Below are positions 1 through 6,781 of a DNA stretch of 11,116 nt, one piece after another. Both the position numbers and the translations under genes were made by a program. The DNA lies in NCBI GenBank assembly GCA_029865675.1, contig JARXAU010000181.1, positions 1 through 11,116 of the forward strand, read 5' to 3'. The notes under the pieces are model-generated. The model made no database searches, was not told the DNA's origin, and worked only from the letters and a program-made list of their open reading frames with translations. Numbering within the stretch: the first letter of the stretch is position 1; each line of letters starts with the position of its first letter. Source of the stretch: Rhodoferax sp. GTDB lineage: Bacteria; Pseudomonadota; Gammaproteobacteria; Burkholderiales; Burkholderiaceae_C.

Positions 1-1185
1 TTGCTCCCCACAGTGAACATAGCGCCAGCACGGGGTTGGCCTCAGGGCGCTGCGCCACAAGCGGCTGTGGGGTTGGGGGTGGAAGCGTTTGCACGCGGCC
101 TGAACCACCCGCGCTGGTTGTACGTGCTGCCCAACGGCGACGTACTGGTGGCGGAGACCAACGCGCCTCCCAAGCCGCGTGGAAGCCAGGGCCTGAAAGA
201 CTGGATCGCGGGTCCCGTCATGGCGCGCGCTGGCGCCACTGTTCGCAGTGCCAACCGCATTACCTTGCTGCGCGATACCGACGGTAACGGCGTCGCCGAT
301 GTGCGAACTGTGCTGCTCGACGGCCTGAACTCCCCGTTTGGCATAGCCTTGGTAGGGGACCATTTGTACGTAGCCAATACAGACGCCGTGCTGCGCTTCG
401 CTTATGCGACGGGAGACACTCGCATCGATGCGCCGGGCACCAAGGTGGTGGATTTGCCAGCAGGCCCGATCAACCACCACTGGACCAAAAACCTCATAGC
501 CAGCCCGGACGGTCGGCTGCTTTATGTGACCGTAGGCTCCAACAGCAATATTGCCGAACGTGGCATGGACCTTGAAGTCGGTCGTGCCGCCATTTGGGAG
601 GTGGACGCTGCCACCGGCAGCCACCGCCTCTTTGCCACCGGCTTGCGCAACCCCATCGGCATGGCCTGGGAGCCCGCCACTGGTGCCTTGTGGACGGTGG
701 TGAACGAGCGTGACGAGTTGGGCAATGACCTGGTGCCTGACTTTTTGACGTCGGTACGCGACGGCGGCTTTTACGGCTGGCCCTACAGCTACTTTGGTAG
801 GAACGTCGACACACGGGTGGCGCCCCAGCGCGCAGACCTGGTGGCGCGGGCGGTCGTCCCTGACTACGCCTTGGGCGCCCACGTCGCAGCATTGGGTTTG
901 GTCTGGGCCGAGGGCAATGCGCTGGGCGCGCCATTTGCCAAAGGCATGTTCATCGGCGAGCACGGGTCCTGGAACCGCGAGCCGCACAGTGGCTACAAGG
1001 TGGTGTTTGTGCGTTTCAAAGACGGTCAGCCCAACGCCATGCCTGTTGATTTGCTCACTGGCTTCCTCAGTGCTGAGGGCAAGGCCTACGGTCGGCCGGT
1101 GGGCGTTGCGCTGGACCAGCGAGGCGCGCTGCTGGTGGCTGACGATGTGGGCAATGTGGTTTGGCGGGTGAGCAAAAAAGACTGA
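1..1185 (+). CDS. PQQ-dependent sugar dehydrogenase, sorbosone dehydrogenase family (5' end outside window)
   Basis: The 394 visible residues match the L-sorbosone/glucose dehydrogenase beta-propeller family, periplasmic enzymes that oxidise aldoses or related sugars with pyrroloquinoline quinone and pass electrons to the respiratory chain. Visible landmarks: NHPRWLYVLPNGDVLVAET (residues 35-53), an acidic calcium-binding-like loop RDTDGNGVAD (91-100), NHHW (158-161) with the His expected for catalysis in this family, GLRNPIGMAWEP (214-225), ERDELGNDLVPD (236-247), FYGWPYSYFG (257-266), GSWNR (322-326), and a last propeller strand VALDQRGALLVADD (369-382). The frame is already open at base 1, and the first residues (LPTVNIAPA) look internal: relatives carry a signal peptide and several dozen residues before this point. 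The TTG at base 1 is therefore a Leu codon, not the start. The exact substrate cannot be told. The stop is TGA at 1183-1185. Confidence 0.88.
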   Translation: MLPTVNIAPARGWPQGAAPQAAVGLGVEAFARGLNHPRWLYVLPNGDVLVAETNAPPKPRGSQGLKDWIAGPVMARAGATVRSANRITLLRDTDGNGVADVRTVLLDGLNSPFGIALVGDHLYVANTDAVLRFAYATGDTRIDAPGTKVVDLPAGPINHHWTKNLIASPDGRLLYVTVGSNSNIAERGMDLEVGRAAIWEVDAATGSHRLFATGLRNPIGMAWEPATGALWTVVNERDELGNDLVPDFLTSVRDGGFYGWPYSYFGRNVDTRVAPQRADLVARAVVPDYALGAHVAALGLVWAEGNALGAPFAKGMFIGEHGSWNREPHSGYKVVFVRFKDGQPNAMPVDLLTGFLSAEGKAYGRPVGVALDQRGALLVADDVGNVVWRVSKKD

Positions 1186-1197
1186 GTCTATTTCGGT

Positions 1198-1236
1198 AAC
1201 ACCCATGGTTCTTTGCAAAAATCCTGGGTCTTCTCA
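1198..1236 (+). terminator. Candidate imperfect terminator hairpin after the sugar dehydrogenase
   Basis: ACCCA at 1201-1205 pairs with TGGGT at 1225-1229. After a one-base bulge (T1206), GG at 1207-1208 pairs with CC at 1223-1224, closing a 14-base loop. Two outer A-T pairs (1198-1199 with 1231-1232) extend it across one mismatch. The hairpin sits 12 bases after the stop of the dehydrogenase gene. The following tract, TTCTC, is only partly T-rich, so termination could be weak. Confidence 0.35.
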
Positions 1237-1280
1237 AAACTGTTAACCTAACTCTTCAGCTTCGCATTTACCTTTATCCC

Positions 1281-1544
1281 ATGCAATCGCACGCTATCTT
1301 CACCCCAACCCGCATGACTCAGCTCAGCATGGTGACTGTCGTCTCCTTGTTATGCCTTTGCCCCGCGGGCAATGCGCTGGCTTACAAGGTGGAGCGGGTC
1401 TGTGAAATGACCGAGCCAACGAATAAGAAGCCTGCGACCAAAGTCTGCAAAACGCTGCTTGTCAAAGCCAGCCCTGCACCGAGCAAAGACGGTCAAAAAG
1501 AGACACCGAAAGAGGAAAAACCGGCCAGCGCTGCCCGCAAATAA
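1281..1544 (+). CDS. Small probable exported protein of unknown function, Lys-rich with two Cys
   Basis: I do not recognise this 87-residue protein. The N-terminal part looks like a Sec signal peptide: a hydrophobic stretch VTVVSLLCLCPAG (residues 18-30) followed by NALA at 31-34, a good signal peptidase I site, which would leave a mature protein of about 53 residues starting at Tyr35. The mature part has two cysteines (Cys41 and Cys56) that could form a disulfide in the periplasm, and a tail rich in Lys, Glu, Pro and Ala, probably disordered. No start shows a clear Shine-Dalgarno sequence. Met1 (1281), Met12 (1314) and Met17 (1329) are all possible; Met12 gives the most typical signal peptide. 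The gene ends 17 bases before the convergent end of yheS. The signal-peptide pattern supports a real gene, but function is unknown. Confidence 0.6.
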   Translation: MQSHAIFTPTRMTQLSMVTVVSLLCLCPAGNALAYKVERVCEMTEPTNKKPATKVCKTLLVKASPAPSKDGQKETPKEEKPASAARK

Positions 1545-1561
1545 ACGATGACGGCAAGCCC

Positions 1562-3514
1562 TCAGGCGTTCGCTGATTCGAGCGCTTCCGTCGCCGCGAG
1601 CCATGCGTCCTCTAGTTTTTTGAGCTCGTCATTCACGCTCTTGAGCCGTTTCCCCAGTTCTGCAATCTCGTGGGGCAGGGGGCTTAGGCTGAGCTTGCCC
1701 TCCAGCGCAGCGCCCTCGGCGCTGACCGTGGCGATGCGGGCGTCAAGGCGGGCAATCTCAGTGGTCCACTTGCGCCGCTCGTCAGGGCTGGCCGAAGCGG
1801 GTTTGGCCGGTTTGGCAGACGCCTTGGCCTGCTGCTTATTGAGCTGGTTTTGCGCTTCCTTGATGGCTTCGCGCTGGCGTTTGGCCTCGTCGAGCAGGTA
1901 GCGCTGGTAGTCGTCCAGGTCGCCGTCAAAGGGCGCGACACCGCCGCGCGACACCATCCAGAACTCGTCGCACACCGAGCGCAGCAAGGCGCGGTCGTGG
2001 CTGACTAGCATCACCGTGCCTTCAAACTCATTGAGCGCCATGGCCAGTGCCTCGCGGGTGGCGAGGTCCAGGTGGTTGGTGGGTTCGTCCAGCAACAGCA
2101 AATTGGGCCGCTGCCAGACAATCATGCACAGCACCAGGCGCGCTTTTTCGCCGCCGCTCATGCTGCCCACGGCCTGCTTGACCATGTCGCCGCCAAAGTT
2201 AAAGGTGCCCAAAAAGCTGCGCAAGTCTTGCTCGCGCGTGGCTTGGCCTGCAATGCGGCCCTCGGCGGTCATTTCCTTGACCAGGCGAGTCATGTGTTCC
2301 AGCGGCGTGTCGGCCGGTCGCAGCACGTCGAGTTCTTGCTGGGCAAAGTAGCCAATGTTCAGCCCCTTGCCCTCGGTCACCTCACCGCCTATAGGCGCCA
2401 AGTCGCGCGCCACCGTCTTGACCAGCGTCGATTTACCCTGGCCATTGGCGCCCAAAATGCCGATGCGCTGCCCGGCCAGCACCGAGCGGCTGACGTTTTG
2501 CACAATCACCGTGGGCGGCGTGCCGTCCGGCGCGTCGGCAGGCGGCGGGTAGCCAAAGCTCACGCCCGACATGGACAGCATGGGGTTGGGCAGATTGGCC
2601 GGCTCTTTGAACTCGAAGGTGAAGTCGGCGTCGGCCAGCAGCGGGGCAATTTTTTCCATCCGGTCCAGGGCCTTGACGCGGCTTTGCGCCTGCTTGGCCT
2701 TGCTGGCCTTGGCCTTGAAGCGGGCGATGAACTTTTGCAGGTGGGCAATTTTGTCTTGCTGCTTGGAGAAGGCGTTTTGTTGCAACTCCATCTGCTCGGC
2801 GCGCATGTCCTCGAACTTGCTGTAGTTGCCGCCATAGCGCACCAGCTTGCCCGCATCGATATGCAGCGTGACGTTGGTCACCGCGTCCAAAAACTCCCGG
2901 TCATGGCTGATCACGACCATGGTGCCTTCGTAGCGCTTGAGCCAGGCCTCCAGCCACACCAGGGCGTCCAAGTCCAAGTGGTTGGTGGGTTCGTCCAGCA
3001 GCAGCAGGTCGGACGGGCACATTAGCGCGCGCGCTAACTGCAAACGCATGCGCCAGCCGCCGGAGAAGCTGTTGACCGGGTTCTCCAGCTCGGTGCTTTT
3101 GAAGCCCAGGCCCAAGATCAGGGCTTGGGCGCGCGAGGGCGCGTCGTGCTCGCCCGCGTCATAGAGCGCCATATAGGCGTTGGCCATGCGATCGCCGTCG
3201 TCGGTGGCCTCTGAGGCCTTGACTTCGTCGCGCGCCGCGTTGAGCACGGTGTCGCCTTCAATGACAAACTCGGTGGCGCTTTGCTCGGTCTCGGGCATGT
3301 CCTGCGACACCTGGCCCATGCGCCATTGGGTGGGGATGTAGTACTCGCCCGCGTCTTCGTGCAAATTGCCGTTGAGCAAGGCAAACAGAGACGACTTGCC
3401 TGCGCCGTTGCGCCCGACCAGGCCGACTTTTTCCCCGGGGTTCAGGGTGACCGAGGCGTGTTCCAGCAAGACCTTGGCGCTGCGGCGCAAGGTCACGTTT
3501 TTTAAAGTAATCAT
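1562..3514 (-). CDS. yheS: ABC-F family ATPase, YheS-like
   Basis: 650-residue soluble ABC-F protein with two ATPase domains and no membrane segment. ABC1: Walker A GRNGAGKS (34-41), signature SGGWR (151-155), Walker B LLLLDEPTNHLD (170-181, catalytic Glu175). The interdomain linker, about 225-300, is Lys/Gln-rich and holds KAKQAQSRVKALDRMEKIAP (272-291). ABC2: Walker A GANGQGKS (355-362), signature SGGEK (453-457), Walker B with Glu477. A charged coiled-coil tail covers about 536-650 with an Ala/Lys/Pro-rich hinge near 563-576. Length and linker fit E. coli YheS (637 residues) better than Uup or EttA. ABC-F proteins bind the ribosomal E site and help stalled or difficult translation. The start is set at 3514: MITLKNV is the family N-terminus, and this ATG overlaps the prmB stop as ATGA. 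An in-frame ATG 63 bases upstream would add a non-homologous extension. Last gene of the operon; no clear terminator follows. Confidence 0.93.
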   Translation of the reverse strand: MITLKNVTLRRSAKVLLEHASVTLNPGEKVGLVGRNGAGKSSLFALLNGNLHEDAGEYYIPTQWRMGQVSQDMPETEQSATEFVIEGDTVLNAARDEVKASEATDDGDRMANAYMALYDAGEHDAPSRAQALILGLGFKSTELENPVNSFSGGWRMRLQLARALMCPSDLLLLDEPTNHLDLDALVWLEAWLKRYEGTMVVISHDREFLDAVTNVTLHIDAGKLVRYGGNYSKFEDMRAEQMELQQNAFSKQQDKIAHLQKFIARFKAKASKAKQAQSRVKALDRMEKIAPLLADADFTFEFKEPANLPNPMLSMSGVSFGYPPPADAPDGTPPTVIVQNVSRSVLAGQRIGILGANGQGKSTLVKTVARDLAPIGGEVTEGKGLNIGYFAQQELDVLRPADTPLEHMTRLVKEMTAEGRIAGQATREQDLRSFLGTFNFGGDMVKQAVGSMSGGEKARLVLCMIVWQRPNLLLLDEPTNHLDLATREALAMALNEFEGTVMLVSHDRALLRSVCDEFWMVSRGGVAPFDGDLDDYQRYLLDEAKRQREAIKEAQNQLNKQQAKASAKPAKPASASPDERRKWTTEIARLDARIATVSAEGAALEGKLSLSPLPHEIAELGKRLKSVNDELKKLEDAWLAATEALESANA

Positions 3515-4410
3515 GGGTAAAGGGTTTCGCGGGTCACAAGCAGGACCTGGTCCTCGCCCGCGCTGGTTTCCAGCCAAATCACTTCCAGCGAGGGAAATGC
3601 GGCTTCAAAGTAGGGGCGCTCGTTGCCGATTTCCAGCACCAGCACCCCCTGGGGGTTCAGGTGTGCGCCCGCCTCTTGCAAGAGGGTGCGCACAAAGTCC
3701 ATGCCATCGCTGCCACCGCTGGCATTGCCGTCCAGCGCCAAGGCGGGCTCGGCGCGGTATTCGGCGGGCAGGGCGGCCATGCTGTGGGCATTGACATAGG
3801 GCGGGTTGCACACAATCAGGTCAAACGGGCCGCAGGCGGCCAGTTCTGGCGCGCGCAAGCCGTCGGACTGCACCAGGGTGATGCGGTCTTGCAAATCATG
3901 CTTGTCCACGTTGATGCGGGCCACCGCCAGCGCATCGGCTGAGAGGTCGCTGGCCGTGACCACCACGTCCGGAAACACGCTGGCCGCAATTACTGCCAAG
4001 CTGCCGTTGCCGGTGCACAAGTCCAGCACCTTGTGCGTGGAGAGGCGCAAAAAGTAGTCCATGCCGCCGTCCACCAGCAGCTCGGCAATGAGCGAGCGCG
4101 GCACGATGGCGCGTTCGTCCACGTAAAACGCAAAGCCTTGCAACCAGGCCTCGTGGGTCAAGTAGGCAGCAGGCTTGCGGCTGCGGATGCGTTCTGCCAC
4201 CAGGGCGTGCACCAGGGCTTGTTTCTCTTGGGCTACGGGCGTGTCGGCTTGGGCTTGGTCGCCCACGAGCTGCGTGTCCAGCGGCAAGCCGAGTTGCCAG
4301 AGCACCAGCCAGGCGGCCTCGTCATGGGCGTTGGTGGTGCCGTGGCCAAAGGAAACACCGGCGGCTGCGAGTTGCTGGGCGCAGGCGTCTATGAGTGGCA
4401 GCAGCGTCAT
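3511..4410 (-). CDS. prmB: Ribosomal protein uL3 glutamine N5-methyltransferase
   Basis: 299-residue class I SAM-dependent methyltransferase of the HemK/PrmA-C type. PrmB methylates a glutamine side chain of ribosomal protein L3 (uL3) close to the peptidyl transferase centre and helps 50S assembly. The N-terminal helical domain (about 1-100) leads into VPRSLIAELL (103-112). The SAM-binding motif I is VLDLCTGNGSLAV (128-140), the acidic residue ending the next strand is in ASDLS (153-157), and the catalytic NPPYVN is at 202-207, the signature for Gln methylation. The NPPYVN form and N-terminal domain favour PrmB over PrmC (release factors). Its ATG overlaps the dapE stop as ATGA, and its own TGA overlaps the yheS ATG the same way. 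No Shine-Dalgarno sequence is visible before the start, so it probably depends on re-initiation after dapE. Confidence 0.93.
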   Translation of the reverse strand: MTLLPLIDACAQQLAAAGVSFGHGTTNAHDEAAWLVLWQLGLPLDTQLVGDQAQADTPVAQEKQALVHALVAERIRSRKPAAYLTHEAWLQGFAFYVDERAIVPRSLIAELLVDGGMDYFLRLSTHKVLDLCTGNGSLAVIAASVFPDVVVTASDLSADALAVARINVDKHDLQDRITLVQSDGLRAPELAACGPFDLIVCNPPYVNAHSMAALPAEYRAEPALALDGNASGGSDGMDFVRTLLQEAGAHLNPQGVLVLEIGNERPYFEAAFPSLEVIWLETSAGEDQVLLVTRETLYP

Positions 4411-5594
4411 GCATGGGCCTGCTGGTGCAAGCGCTCCAGCACGCGGCGGTAGATGTTCTTCAGCGGCTCAATGTCGGCCAGCGCCACGTATTCGTTGATC
4501 TTGTGGATGCTGGCATTGGGCGGTCCCAGTTCGATCACCTGGGAGCAAATCTGCGCCAAAAAGCGCCCGTCGCTGGTGCCGCCGGTGGTGGAGAGCTGGG
4601 TTTCCAGGCCGGTTTCATCGCGAATCGCGTCGCGCACCGCGTCCACCAGCGTACCCGGTGGTGTGAGGAAGGGCAGACCGCCAATCGTCCACTTCAGGTC
4701 GTAGTTCAGGGCGTGGCGATCCAGCACGGCGCACAGGCGGGTTTGGAGTGACTCAGGCGTGGATTCGGTGCAAAAGCGGAAGTTAAAGTCAATCACCGCT
4801 TCGCCCGGAATCACATTGCTCGCACCGGTGCCGCCGTGCATATTGCTGATCTGCCAGCTGGTGGGCGGGAAATAGGCGTTGCCTTCGTCCCAGCGCACTG
4901 CCACCAGCTCGGCCAAGGCTGGCATGGCACGGTGTATGGGGTTGTCCGCCAAGTGGGGGTAGGCGATGTGGCCATGCACGCCTTTGACGGTGAGCTTGCC
5001 GCTCATGGTGCCGCGTCGGCCGTTTTTGATCATGTCGCCGGTGCGCTCCACCGAGGTGGGTTCGCCCACGATGCAGAAGTCCAGCACTTCGCCGCGCGCT
5101 TTCAGTGCGTTGCAAACGACCACGGTTCCGTCCACGGCCGAGCCTTCTTCATCGCTGGTAAGCAGCAGGGCGATGTTCAGCGCAGGGTTTGGCGCAAGGG
5201 CCAAAAACTGTTCAATGGCCACCACGAAAGCCGCCAAGGACGTTTTCATGTCGCTCGCGCCCCGGCCATAGAGCTTGCCGTCGCGGTGGCTGGGGCTAAA
5301 CGGCGCGCTGTCCCACTGCGCCAGCGGGCCAGTGGGCACCACGTCGGTGTGGCCGGCGAAAACCAGGGTTTTGGCCGCTCCATTTGCGCCAGCGGGATCG
5401 CTGGCCTTGCGTTGGGCCCAGAGGTTGCTGACCCGACAATCAACCGGGCCGCTTTCCAGCGTCTCACACACAAAGCCCAGAACGGTCAGCCGCTGCGCAA
5501 TCAGCGGCTGACAGCCGCCGTCTTTCGGAGTGACCGAGGGCAGGGCGAGCAACTGCTCGGTGAGCTGCAAAGTGGCGTTGGCAGAGAGGGACAT
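4407..5594 (-). CDS. dapE: Succinyl-diaminopimelate desuccinylase
   Basis: 395-residue M20 family zinc amidohydrolase that cleaves N-succinyl-LL-2,6-diaminopimelate to LL-diaminopimelate and succinate, in the cytoplasm, for lysine and peptidoglycan synthesis. Metal and catalytic residues are all present: His82 and Asp84 (AGHTDVVP, the Asp flanking the site), bridging Asp115 (GRGASDMK), Glu149 and Glu150 (TSDEEG; general base and zinc ligand), Glu178 (VGEPT) and His364 (SIHKINE). The dimerisation domain lies about 195-305 with HGHIAYPHLADNPIH (207-221). The protein is about 20 residues longer than E. coli DapE (375), partly from an Ala/Gly-rich insert near 62-74 (ASDPAGANGAA) before the first metal motif. 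Its ATG shares one base with the TAA of the pilus ATPase gene (TAATG), and no Shine-Dalgarno sequence is visible, which suggests translational coupling. Confidence 0.96.
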   Translation of the reverse strand: MSLSANATLQLTEQLLALPSVTPKDGGCQPLIAQRLTVLGFVCETLESGPVDCRVSNLWAQRKASDPAGANGAAKTLVFAGHTDVVPTGPLAQWDSAPFSPSHRDGKLYGRGASDMKTSLAAFVVAIEQFLALAPNPALNIALLLTSDEEGSAVDGTVVVCNALKARGEVLDFCIVGEPTSVERTGDMIKNGRRGTMSGKLTVKGVHGHIAYPHLADNPIHRAMPALAELVAVRWDEGNAYFPPTSWQISNMHGGTGASNVIPGEAVIDFNFRFCTESTPESLQTRLCAVLDRHALNYDLKWTIGGLPFLTPPGTLVDAVRDAIRDETGLETQLSTTGGTSDGRFLAQICSQVIELGPPNASIHKINEYVALADIEPLKNIYRRVLERLHQQAHA

Positions 5595-6742
5595 TAAAGG
5601 CCGAGCGTCAGGGTAAATGGCGGTTCATCGGGTCGCTTGGCTGCAGTAGCGGCGCTTGACGCCTGCTCGCTGTTTTGCAAGCGCCACAACAGGTTGGAAG
5701 CAGAGTCGGCGTTGGCCAAGCCCTCGCTTTGTTCCACCGTTCCGTCGGAGATCATTCTTGCTAGGTCTTGCTCAAAGGACTGTGAGCCCAGTGAGATTGA
5801 CTGTTCCATGGCATTGGGTATTTCCGTAAAGTTGCCGCTCTGAATCAGTTCGGCAACGCGCACGGTGTTGACCATCACTTCGCAGGCAGGCATCCGCTGG
5901 CCGCTCGTCGTGCGCACCAAGCGCTGCGACACCAAGGCCTTGAGGCCCACGGAGACGTCACGCTGCACCGCCTCGCGGGACGAGGCGGGATAAAAGCCCA
6001 AAATGCGGTTCAGCGCGTGGTAGCTGTTGTTGGCGTGCAGTGTCGAGAGGCACAAATGCCCCGATTGCGCGTAACCTAGCGCAGCCGACATCGTTTCCTG
6101 GTCGCGAATCTCTCCAATGAAAATCACGTCTGGCGCTTGGTGCAATGCGTTTTTAAGCGCCAGCTCCATCGACACCGTGTCCGAACCAATTTCGCGCTGG
6201 TTGACCACCGACATCTTGTGCTGAAACACAAATTCGATCGGGTTCTCAAATGTCAGTATGTGGCCCGAGAGATGCTCGTTGCGGTAGTCGATCATTGAGG
6301 CCAGGGTGGTGCTTTTTCCAGCACCAGATGCGCCTACCAACAACACCAATCCGCGCCGCTCCATGACCAACTGTCGCAAGACTTTGGGCAAAGGGCTGTC
6401 CTGCAAAGCCGGAATATTGATAGGCACATAACGAATCACCACAGCCACCGTGCCCCGTTGGAGAAAGGCGCTGATGCGAAAGCGTCCGAGCCCCTCCAGT
6501 CCGACCACCATGCTCAGTTCGTTGGTCCTGCGTAATTCTTCCATGCGCTCTGGCGGCGCCATGCCTTCGAGCAGTTCGCGCGGCGCGTCAATACCCAGAG
6601 GCTGGCTGGTAATTGGCACACAAAGCCCGTTTTTTCGGATGAGCGGTGGGCAGTTTGCAGACAGGTACAGGTCGGAGGCGCGCTTGTCCACCATGTAGCG
6701 CAGCATGCGCTCCAAAACGGCACTTTTGGTGGTCTGCGTCAA
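5594..6742 (-). CDS. pilU: PilT/PilU-family type IV pilus retraction ATPase, PilU-like
   Basis: 382-residue secretion-superfamily ATPase, the same length as Pseudomonas aeruginosa PilU. PilT/PilU hexamers sit at the cytoplasmic base of type IVa pili and drive retraction; PilU usually works together with PilT. The N-terminal PAS-like domain (about 1-110) includes ASDLYLSAN (22-30). The core has Walker A GASGAGKS (137-144), a changed Asp box FENPIE (165-170), Walker B VIFIGEIRD (206-214, Glu211), and His box GHLCLSTLHANN (228-239). The AIRNLIRE motif of PilT is not kept (RVAELIQS at 295-302), and the region reads more like PilU, as does ADSASNLLWRL (345-355). Asn167 replaces the usual Asp of the Asp box (EDP to ENP). 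The start is TTG at 6742, supported by GGGAG nine bases upstream. It lies 39 bases after dapD and overlaps dapE by one base. No other pilus gene is in the window. Confidence 0.88.
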   Translation of the reverse strand: MTQTTKSAVLERMLRYMVDKRASDLYLSANCPPLIRKNGLCVPITSQPLGIDAPRELLEGMAPPERMEELRRTNELSMVVGLEGLGRFRISAFLQRGTVAVVIRYVPINIPALQDSPLPKVLRQLVMERRGLVLLVGASGAGKSTTLASMIDYRNEHLSGHILTFENPIEFVFQHKMSVVNQREIGSDTVSMELALKNALHQAPDVIFIGEIRDQETMSAALGYAQSGHLCLSTLHANNSYHALNRILGFYPASSREAVQRDVSVGLKALVSQRLVRTTSGQRMPACEVMVNTVRVAELIQSGNFTEIPNAMEQSISLGSQSFEQDLARMISDGTVEQSEGLANADSASNLLWRLQNSEQASSAATAAKRPDEPPFTLTLGL

Positions 6743-6751
6743 CGAAAGCTA

Positions 6752-6756
6752 CTCCC
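6752..6756 (-). promoter_or_regulatory. Shine-Dalgarno site deciding the TTG start of pilU
   Basis: On the minus strand GGGAG lies nine bases before the TTG at 6742, inside the 39-base gap after dapD. The next in-frame ATG, 12 codons downstream, would cut the conserved N-terminal helix, so the TTG start is preferred. Confidence 0.6.
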
Positions 6757-6781
6757 GTAATGTGGCGGCGTGGTGGGGAAA

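Noticed and set aside
1510..1561. Possible terminator for the minus-strand operon, a G+C-rich stretch followed by five T on that strand
   Set aside because: The AGCGCT core is palindromic but leaves no room for a loop, and the alternative stem is only three to four pairs with mismatches. Not a convincing intrinsic terminator.
2072..3025. 317-codon open frame on the plus strand inside yheS
   Set aside because: Fully antisense to the conserved ATPase domains; low-complexity Val/Gly/His/Gln-rich translation, typical of a shadow frame.
3515..3577. A 21-residue N-terminal extension of YheS from an upstream ATG
   Set aside because: The extension is Gly/Pro/Arg-rich, lies in the prmB 3' end, and family members begin at MITLKNV-like sequence; the ATGA overlap supports the later start.
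4836..5597. 253-codon open frame on the plus strand inside dapE
   Set aside because: Antisense to catalytic regions of dapE, no domain signature, no ribosome binding site of note.
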